NCBI GenBank assembly: GCA_030527925.1
Contig: JAUMZW010000001.1
Coordinates: 29,455-93,454, forward strand
DNA length: 64,000 bases
Direction: 5' to 3'
From: Streptococcus sp.
Lineage (GTDB): Bacteria > Bacillota > Bacilli > Lactobacillales > Streptococcaceae
A program made the translations under genes and the position numbers. The notes under the pieces are model-generated. The model was not told the origin of the DNA. It worked only from the letters and a program-made list of their open reading frames with translations, and did not search any database. Positions 58,009 through 64,000 of this stretch are shown one piece after another. Each line of letters opens with the position of its first letter. The stretch's first letter is position 1.

Positions 58009-58331
58009 TCACTCTTGCATTAATGGGAATCTTATGTACTTGTGGGGCAATGTTAAGATTTTATCTATCTCGCTATAATGTAAAATTATCATATGGAACC
58101 TTATTTGCAAACTGTTTAGGGTCTTTTCTTATTGGGTATTGTTATAGTCATTTTTTTTCAAGTGACCTCTATACAGTTTTAGCTACTGGTTTTTGTGGCG
58201 GTTTAACTACTTACTCGACATTCAATTTTGAATGGGCTAACCAAAAAAAACACATTAAAATGTTTGTAATTTATGGATTACTAACTTATGGACTTAGTTT
58301 TTTATGCCTTTATTTTGGTGCTGAATTATAA
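58005..58331 (+). CDS. crcB: CrcB/Fluc fluoride channel, second subunit gene
   Basis: 108 residues, four hydrophobic segments, with GAMLRFYLSRY, LFANCLGSFLIGY and TGFCGGLTTYSTFNFE, which contains the conserved Asn and TTYSTF of the fluoride pore. The start (ATGA overlap) is coupled to the first copy. The two are diverged enough to form a heterodimer (inference). A bidirectional terminator follows. Confidence 0.92.
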   Translation: MITLALMGILCTCGAMLRFYLSRYNVKLSYGTLFANCLGSFLIGYCYSHFFSSDLYTVLATGFCGGLTTYSTFNFEWANQKKHIKMFVIYGLLTYGLSFLCLYFGAEL

Positions 58332-58356
58332 AAAGCAACTCATTGAGTTGCTTTTT
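58330..58356. terminator. Bidirectional terminator
   Basis: The palindrome AAAAAGCAACTC / GAGTTGCTTTTT separates the crcB pair from the converging lipoprotein gene. Confidence 0.9.
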
Positions 58357-58969
58357 ATTTATCTGAAAATCCTGAACTTTTCTTATCACTTAATTTTCCA
58401 TTCTCAAAAACTAAGGTTATTGTTGCTCCTTTTGTTTTGCTTTTTATACCACTTCCCCAAATAGCACGGAGTTCTTCTTTTTCTGATGAAGAAGATTGGG
58501 AATAGTCATCAGGTTCTCCAAGAAGTGCTACAACAGATTCGTAGGATGAGTCTTTATTGATACTGTCATACATTTTTTTAGTAATTGTTTCTTTTCGGAT
58601 AAAGCTAAAATTTGAAATGGCCTTTCCAATAGCACTATTGTCGAAAAGTTGGGCATTTATTGTCACACCATTAACTTCCCAACTATATGAATTGACAGTA
58701 ACATCTCCTGCTGGAATATCTTCTTGTGACTTAGGTTCCCCGTATAAATTTTTTAATTCTTCAAGACTTGTTCCACCTTTAAACTCTGATGCTGCATTAG
58801 CAAGATGAATGGTATTGAATTTTAGTCTAACATCTTCGTTCTTTGACTTAAATACCTGAGCAGAAGTATCTGATTTGATGTCTGTAACTTTAGGTTTAGA
58901 TGAACATGCTGAGAGTCCTAATAAGGAAAATAAGATAGAAGTTATAATGATTGTTTTTTTTGTAGTCAT
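58355..58969 (-). CDS. DUF3862-like (BLIP-fold) lipoprotein
   Basis: 204 residues from the ATG of MTTKKTIIITS; an in-frame GTG four codons upstream would lie within 10 bases of the likely transcription start. The lipoprotein signal peptide ends in lipobox LSAC. Two similar segments follow (LEELKNLYGEPKS and YESVVALLGEPDD), each the start of a small helix-strand repeat as in BLIP-like and SmpA-like folds. The function is unknown. An extended -10 (TGTTATAAT) is at 58996-59004 on the minus strand. Confidence 0.75.
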   Translation of the reverse strand: MTTKKTIIITSILFSLLGLSACSSKPKVTDIKSDTSAQVFKSKNEDVRLKFNTIHLANAASEFKGGTSLEELKNLYGEPKSQEDIPAGDVTVNSYSWEVNGVTINAQLFDNSAIGKAISNFSFIRKETITKKMYDSINKDSSYESVVALLGEPDDYSQSSSSEKEELRAIWGSGIKSKTKGATITLVFENGKLSDKKSSGFSDK

Positions 58970-58995
58970 GTTTTCACTCACTTTTATTTTTTTCT

Positions 58996-59004
58996 ATTAT
59001 AACA
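58996..59004 (-). promoter_or_regulatory. Promoter of the DUF3862-like gene, extended -10
   Basis: On the minus strand TG-T-TATAAT, 26 bases before the ATG. The -35 is weak. Confidence 0.5.
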
Positions 59005-59082
59005 TATCTTAATGAAATTTAAGTATCAGAAGAAGTGATTAAAATGGTATAATGATAAGTAATGTAAAAAAGAGGTTAAAAA

Positions 59083-60288
59083 ATGCGAGGAAAAAGAGGC
59101 AATATATATAATCATATTGATCATATACTACTGTTCCCTGTAATCATTTTAATTGGAATTGGATTAGTGGCGATTTATAGTGTGATGTCTAATGATTACC
59201 CAGATAGGGTTATACCTGCAATGTTTCAACAGGCTATTTGGATTTTACTTGGATGTGGGTTAGCGGGTGTATTGATGTTTTGTACGACAAAATTTCTATG
59301 GAAGGCAACTCCTATTTTTTATGCGATAGGTTTAATCTTATTGGTCCTTCCTTTGTATTTTTATAGTCCAAGCTTAGTTGCATCAACAGGAGCCAAAAAT
59401 TGGATTACAGTAGAAGGTTTAACTTTATTTCAACCGTCAGAGTTTATGAAAATAGCCTATATTCTAATGTTAGCTCGATTTTCTATTTGGTTTCAACAAA
59501 AGAATACTCAAAATAGTTTGGATGCGGATTGGAATTTGTTAGGAATATATAGTCTGATAACTTTACCTGTTTTAATACTATTAGCTCTACAAAGAGATTT
59601 AGGGACATCGATTGTTTTTTTATCTATTCTAGTTGGAGTCATTATTTTATCAGGTATTTCCTGGTGGATAATTCTGCCTTTTGCGGGAGGGTTTTTAGTA
59701 TTATTTGTGCTCTTCTTAGGGATTTTTCTTATGCCTAGTGGTAAAGAATTTCTCTATCATATGGGGATGGATACATATCAAATAAATAGGATATTATCTT
59801 GGATAGATCCCTTTAGTTATGCCAAAACTATTGCTTATCAGCAAACTCAAGGGATGATTTCAATTGGTACAGGTGGTCTTACAGGAAAGGGGTTTAATCA
59901 CTTAGAGTTGTCCGTTCCTGTCAGAGAGAGTGATATGATTTTTACAGTTATTGCAGAAGATTTTGGATTTATTGGTTCTGCTTTTATATTAGGATTGTAT
60001 CTTATTTTGATTTACCGTATGCTTAAGGTAACTTTGGAATCTAATAATAAGTTTTATAGTTTTATCTCAGTTGGTTTTACTATGATGCTACTTTTCCATG
60101 TTTTTGAAAACATTGGTGCAACGATAGGCATTCTACCTCTAACAGGTATTCCGCTTCCTTTTATTTCACAAGGTGGAAGTTCACTTGTGTCTAATTTAAT
60201 TGGTGTAGGCATTGTATTATCCATTTATTATCAAAATAAGATTAAAAATGAACAACGTATTGATGATTACTTTAAACAGTTTGAGTAA
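59083..60288 (+). CDS. rodA: SEDS peptidoglycan glycosyltransferase, elongation
   Basis: 401 residues with about ten membrane segments. SEDS signatures: STGAKNWITVEGLTLFQPSE (residues ~97-116), LQRDLGTSIVFL with the catalytic Asp, and PLTGIPLPFISQGGSS near the C-terminus. It is assigned as RodA (side-wall/peripheral growth) because the other SEDS gene here, ftsW, is in the conserved ppc-tuf setting. TGGTATAAT upstream (59045-59053) is an extended -10 promoter. It is a single gene. Confidence 0.9.
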   Translation: MRGKRGNIYNHIDHILLFPVIILIGIGLVAIYSVMSNDYPDRVIPAMFQQAIWILLGCGLAGVLMFCTTKFLWKATPIFYAIGLILLVLPLYFYSPSLVASTGAKNWITVEGLTLFQPSEFMKIAYILMLARFSIWFQQKNTQNSLDADWNLLGIYSLITLPVLILLALQRDLGTSIVFLSILVGVIILSGISWWIILPFAGGFLVLFVLFLGIFLMPSGKEFLYHMGMDTYQINRILSWIDPFSYAKTIAYQQTQGMISIGTGGLTGKGFNHLELSVPVRESDMIFTVIAEDFGFIGSAFILGLYLILIYRMLKVTLESNNKFYSFISVGFTMMLLFHVFENIGATIGILPLTGIPLPFISQGGSSLVSNLIGVGIVLSIYYQNKIKNEQRIDDYFKQFE

Positions 60289-60313
60289 GTTTTAAATTTT
60301 GTTTTGTCCTTTT

Positions 60314-60349
60314 TTCCCTACTTTAAATTATTTGAAGTAGGGAATTTTT
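60314..60349 (+). terminator. rodA terminator
   Basis: The stem TTCCCTACTT / AAGTAGGGAA is followed by TTTTTG. Confidence 0.85.
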
Positions 60350-60459
60350 GTTTATTTAAGATTGTATGACTCTTTCCTTCTTTATTAAGGTAACTATTTG
60401 GGAATTTTATTTTTTATGTTAAAATAATAGAAGAAATACAAAAAGATAGGAACTTGCCT

Positions 60460-61062
60460 ATGAAATTTTTAGAATTAAATAAAAAACGTCATGCGGTGAA
60501 ATCGTTCAACGATAAAAAAGTTGATTATAATGATTTACGAACTGCAATTGAAGTAGCAACTCTGGCTCCAAGTGCACATAATATTCAGCCGTGGAAATTT
60601 GTTGTTATTGATGAAGAAAAAAATGAAGTTGCCAATTCATTGCCTCTTAGCAACAAAGAGCAAGTTTTACAAGCTTCTTATACTGTAGCTTTATTCACAG
60701 ATACTGACTTAGCACAGCGTGCCCGAAAGATTGCAAGAATTGGTGTGAAATCTTTATCTGATGATTTAATCTCACGTTATATAGAAACCCTTCCTCCACA
60801 ATTCAAACAATATAGTGACCAACAAGTAAGTGATTATTTGGCATTAAATGCTGGAATTATTGCAATGAATTTAGTACTAGCGTTAACTGATCAGGGAATT
60901 GGATCAAATATGATTTTAGGATTTGATAAAACTGTTTTAAATGACATTTTGTCAATTGATAAACGATTTCGTCCAGAATTATTGATAACTGTAGGTTACA
61001 GTGATTTAAAGCAAGAACCTAGCTATCGTTTGCCAGTTGATGAATTGATTGAAAAACGTTGA
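60460..61062 (+). CDS. Nitroreductase family protein (FMN)
   Basis: 200 residues from the ATG at 60460 (a TTG two codons earlier is also possible). The nitroreductase pattern RHAVKSF near the N-terminus, TLAPSAHNIQPWKFVVI (about residue 33-49) and the FMN-contacting GIGSNMILGF (about 148) are present. Such proteins reduce nitro compounds or quinones with NAD(P)H; the physiological role is unknown. pepV follows 15 bases downstream, as in other streptococci. Confidence 0.9.
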   Translation: MKFLELNKKRHAVKSFNDKKVDYNDLRTAIEVATLAPSAHNIQPWKFVVIDEEKNEVANSLPLSNKEQVLQASYTVALFTDTDLAQRARKIARIGVKSLSDDLISRYIETLPPQFKQYSDQQVSDYLALNAGIIAMNLVLALTDQGIGSNMILGFDKTVLNDILSIDKRFRPELLITVGYSDLKQEPSYRLPVDELIEKR

Positions 61063-61077
61063 TAAAAGGAGACTATA

Positions 61078-62484
61078 ATGGAAATAAATTTTAGAGCAGA
61101 AGTTGATAAACGTAAAGAAGATTTAATGTCAGACTTATTCTCTATTTTACGTATTAACTCAGAAAGAGATGATTCAAAAAAAGATGCTGAGCATCCTTTT
61201 GGACCTGGGCCTGTCAAAGCTCTACATCATTTTTTAGCTATGGCAGAACGAGATGGTTATCAAACAAAAAATATTGATAACTATGCTGGTCAGTTTGAAT
61301 ATGGAGAAGGCGATGAAGTTTTAGGTGTCTTTGCTCATTTAGATGTAGTACCTGCAGGTAGTGGTTGGGATACAGACCCTTACGAGCCAGTTATTAAAGA
61401 TGGTATGTTATATGCGCGTGGGTCTTCTGATGATAAAGGTCCAACTATGGCTTGTTATTACGCTTTAAAAATCATTACAGAATTAGGTTTACCGGTATCT
61501 AAAAAGGTGCGTTTTATCGTTGGTACAGATGAAGAGTCTGGTTGGGCTGATATGGAATATTATTTTGAGCATTGTGGTGAAAAAATCCCTGATTTTGGAT
61601 TTTCACCAGATGCAGAATTCCCAATTATTAATGGTGAAAAAGGGAATATTACAGAATACCTTCACTTTGGTGGAGAAAACTCAGGTAGTTTCAAATTGCA
61701 TCATTTTGCAGGTGGGCTTCGTGAGAACATGGTTCCAGAATCAGCAACAGCAGTTTTTTCTGGGCCAATCAGTTTAACTGAATTACAAGAAAAATTAGAC
61801 CAATTTACTTCTAAAAATCCAATTCAAACTACGATTTCACAAGAAGGTACGAAATTTATCGTTAAAGTCATTGGTAAATCTGCCCATGGAATGTCACCTT
61901 TTGCTGGTATAAATGGTGCCACTTATTTAGCTCACTTTTTAGGGCAATTTGATTTTGGAGCTTCCGCTGCTGATTATATAAATATTGCTGGACAAGTTAT
62001 CCATTTGGATCATTTTGGTAAAGCATTAGGTTTAGCTTTTGAAGATGAGGTTATGGGTAAGTTAACTATGAATGCAGGAGTTTTTTCATTTGAAGAAGAA
62101 TCTTCTGATAATACAATTGCTCTAAACTTTAGATATCCAAAAGGTATAGATTCTAATACTATTAAATTAGGTTTGGAAAAATTAGACGGAATTACTAAAG
62201 TAACGTTATCTGAACATGAACATTTACCACATTATGTCCCATTAGATGATCCATTGGTTAAGACTTTACTTGATGTTTATGAAAAGCATACTGGTTTGAA
62301 AGGTCACGAACAAGTCATTGGTGGTGGTACTTTTGGTCGATTACTAAAACGTGGTGTAGCTTATGGAGCAATGTTCCCAGGATATGAAAATACCATGCAC
62401 CAAGCAAACGAACACACTAATGTGGAAGACTTATATCGTGCAGCTGCTATATATGCAGAAGCAATATATGAGTTGATTAAATAG
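61078..62484 (+). CDS. pepV: Dipeptidase PepV (M20 family)
   Basis: 468 residues. Zinc-site motifs of M20 peptidases: [10 protein letters not shown] (about residues 84-93), GSSDDKGP (about 118-125) and DEESGW (about 151-156). A late His lies in MHQANEH. The lid domain lies between. PepV cleaves dipeptides, and possibly beta-Ala dipeptides, in the cytoplasm. AAAGGAG precedes the ATG. The sequence looks complete. Confidence 0.95.
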   Translation: MEINFRAEVDKRKEDLMSDLFSILRINSERDDSKKDAEHPFGPGPVKALHHFLAMAERDGYQTKNIDNYAGQFEYGEGDEVLGVFAHLDVVPAGSGWDTDPYEPVIKDGMLYARGSSDDKGPTMACYYALKIITELGLPVSKKVRFIVGTDEESGWADMEYYFEHCGEKIPDFGFSPDAEFPIINGEKGNITEYLHFGGENSGSFKLHHFAGGLRENMVPESATAVFSGPISLTELQEKLDQFTSKNPIQTTISQEGTKFIVKVIGKSAHGMSPFAGINGATYLAHFLGQFDFGASAADYINIAGQVIHLDHFGKALGLAFEDEVMGKLTMNAGVFSFEEESSDNTIALNFRYPKGIDSNTIKLGLEKLDGITKVTLSEHEHLPHYVPLDDPLVKTLLDVYEKHTGLKGHEQVIGGGTFGRLLKRGVAYGAMFPGYENTMHQANEHTNVEDLYRAAAIYAEAIYELIK

Positions 62485-62495
62485 TTTTAAGTTTT

Positions 62496-62520
62496 AAAGA
62501 GGGATAAATCCCTCTTTTTT
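62496..62520 (+). terminator. nitroreductase-pepV terminator
   Basis: The stem AAAGAGGGA / TCCCTCTTT is followed by T. Confidence 0.85.
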
Positions 62521-62556
62521 AGCAATGATATAATAGTATGGTATAATGAGTTTATT

Positions 62557-63621
62557 ATGCTTGCTATTGATAGAATAAAAAAACTAGATGTAAATACCCT
62601 AAAACCCATTACACTAATCTCAGGATCTGATATTGGCCAATATCAAATTTTAAAGGAACAGTTATTAAAACAGATTGGTTATGATACTTCTCAACTTAAT
62701 TATTCTTATTTTGATTTATCCACAACAGATTTTAAAGGAATTATGCTTGATTTAGAGAGTCTTTCTTTCTTTGGAGATAATAAGATTGTAATTATTGATG
62801 AATTTTTAGATTTAACAACTCAGAGAAAATCCTATTTGGATGAAACAGATATGAAACGATTTGAAGAATATGTTAAGAATCCTATTATATCAACTCATCT
62901 TATTATTTTATCCTCTGGTAGTTTAGATGGAAAAAGACGAATCGTGAAATTGCTAAAGAGAGAAGCTGACTTATTTGAGGCTATTCCATTATCTAATAAA
63001 GAATATGATGTCTATTTTAAAACATATATGATGGATTTAGGTTTGACATGTGACAATTTAACTTTTGAATATTTAAAGGAAAAATCAAATGCAAACTTTA
63101 GTGATACTGAAAAGAATTTAAATTTTTTAAAATCAGTTATTGGTCAAGGTGAGGTAACAGTAACGGATATTGAACAAATTATTCCTAAAACTTTACAAGA
63201 TAATATTTTTGAATTATCATCATTCTTGCTAAAAGGGAATGTTGATAAAGTGAATACTTTAATTCGCGAATTACGCTTACAAAAACAAGATGAAATTCAG
63301 TTTATTGCTTACCTTCTATCACGATTTAGATTAATGTTACAACTTAGATTATTAAATGATCAAGGTCTGCGTTTTTCATCTTTAGAGGCAGATCTTTCAG
63401 AATATACTGGAAGTAAAGCCAATTCCTATTATGTCAAAAGGACATTACAGGATGCTCAAAAGGTTTCACTTTCATTTTTAAAAAGAGCCATTATATTATT
63501 AATTGAATGTGATTATGAGATAAAATTGGGTAAATTCGATAAAGATTATTTATTTGATATTGTGATATTGAAAATAATCAGTGAATATAAGTGTCTATCA
63601 AATCTTAATCAAAATATTTGA
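62557..63621 (+). CDS. holA: DNA polymerase III delta subunit
   Basis: 354 residues. It has the HolA layout: ITLISGSDIGQYQILKEQ (degenerate P-loop region), FFGDNKIVIIDEFLD, VKLLKREADLFEA, and the C-terminal collar domain with RLMLQLRLLNDQG. HolA loads the sliding clamp as part of the clamp loader. No Shine-Dalgarno precedes the ATG at 62557. TATAAT boxes occur just upstream (about 62528 and 62541), so the transcript leader may be very short. sodA follows, as in S. pyogenes. Confidence 0.93.
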   Translation: MLAIDRIKKLDVNTLKPITLISGSDIGQYQILKEQLLKQIGYDTSQLNYSYFDLSTTDFKGIMLDLESLSFFGDNKIVIIDEFLDLTTQRKSYLDETDMKRFEEYVKNPIISTHLIILSSGSLDGKRRIVKLLKREADLFEAIPLSNKEYDVYFKTYMMDLGLTCDNLTFEYLKEKSNANFSDTEKNLNFLKSVIGQGEVTVTDIEQIIPKTLQDNIFELSSFLLKGNVDKVNTLIRELRLQKQDEIQFIAYLLSRFRLMLQLRLLNDQGLRFSSLEADLSEYTGSKANSYYVKRTLQDAQKVSLSFLKRAIILLIECDYEIKLGKFDKDYLFDIVILKIISEYKCLSNLNQNI

Positions 63622-63679
63622 AAGCTTTGCTAAATTTAGGTACTATAAATAGTATAAATAAGAAAAGAGGACATTTATT

Positions 63680-64000
63680 ATGGCAATTATTTTACCAGAA
63701 CTTCCTTATGCATATGATGCACTTGAGCCATATATTGATGCGGAAACTATGACATTGCATCATGATAAACATCATGCAACTTATGTTGCTAATGTGAATG
63801 CTGCTTTAGAAAAACATCCTGAAATCGGTGAGGATTTAGAAGCTTTATTGGCCAATGTTGATGCAATACCAGCTGATATCCGTCAAGCTGTTATTAATAA
63901 TGGTGGTGGTCATTTAAATCATGCCTTATTTTGGGAATTGTTGAGTAAAGAAGAATCAACGATTTCACCAGAATTGGCATCTGATATTGATACTACTTTT
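63680..64000 (+). CDS. sodA: Superoxide dismutase (Fe/Mn), 3' end cut by window edge
   Basis: The first 107 residues are present: [16 protein letters not shown], the metal ligand His in [13 protein letters not shown] and the second in [12 protein letters not shown]. The frame is open to base 64000; the full protein is usually about 200 residues. AAAAGAGG precedes the ATG. It converts superoxide to peroxide and oxygen; streptococcal SodA normally uses manganese. The metal-selectivity residues lie in the missing part. Confidence 0.95.
   Translation, partial: MAIILPELPYAYDALEPYIDAETMTLHHDKHHATYVANVNAALEKHPEIGEDLEALLANVDAIPADIRQAVINNGGGHLNHALFWELLSKEESTISPELASDIDTTF

Overview
The window is a low-GC, AT-rich piece of a streptococcal chromosome. 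Synteny and protein families point to the pyogenic group: ppc-ftsW-tuf, pbp2b-recR-ddl-murF-prfC, an lmb plus histidine-triad (Pht) gene pair, glnRA, rapZ-mgfK-whiA-pepD-adcA, rodA, pepV, holA-sodA. Relatives of S. uberis, S. parauberis, S. iniae or S. agalactiae would fit. I could not fix the species without a search.

Region 1 (1-10.7 kb) is accessory DNA and looks like one end of an integrated element abutting the 3' end of lysS. It holds an SOS-type cassette: an ImmA/IrrE metallopeptidase, an XRE-S24 self-cleaving repressor, a Y-family polymerase, a YolD-like protein and a small DUF5960-like protein. A two-gene, defence-like module follows: a large Eco57I/PglX-like N6-adenine methyltransferase and a PLD-nuclease/SNF2-type helicase. 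The methyltransferase is cut by one in-frame TAG codon.

Region 2 (10.7-32.6 kb) is mostly core. It has lysS, a HAD phosphatase, a histidine phosphatase, ybaK, a GH25 muramidase, an ECF-transporter S component overlapping a DUF4430 lipoprotein, pepF, ppc, ftsW, tuf, and the cell-wall/repair/translation run pbp2b-recR-ddl-murF-prfC. Between ftsW and tuf lies an ECF sigma factor/anti-sigma pair, unusual for a streptococcus, preceded by a good ECF-type promoter. Both genes carry single-base homopolymer frameshifts.

Region 3 (32.7-48 kb) begins with an AdcR-box-controlled zinc operon (lmb, pht). It continues with the RNA helicase cshA, a pepS aminopeptidase with a premature TAG, obgE with small flanking proteins, glnRA behind a perfect GlnR box, a methyltransferase/GIY-YIG fusion, an acyltransferase, a Nudix hydrolase and a cysK-cysE pair.

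Region 4 (48-64 kb) carries rapZ-mgfK-whiA-pepD and a second zinc locus, adcA, with tandem AdcR boxes. It then has rpmE2, a nanoRNase, adenosine deaminase, flavodoxin, chorismate mutase, two CrcB fluoride-channel genes, a DUF3862-like lipoprotein, rodA, a nitroreductase, pepV, holA and the start of sodA.

Four genes are interrupted in 64 kb: two by TAG nonsense codons and two by homopolymer indels. This suggests ongoing gene decay, though the two homopolymer cases could be sequencing errors. No rRNA, tRNA, CRISPR array or transposase was seen.
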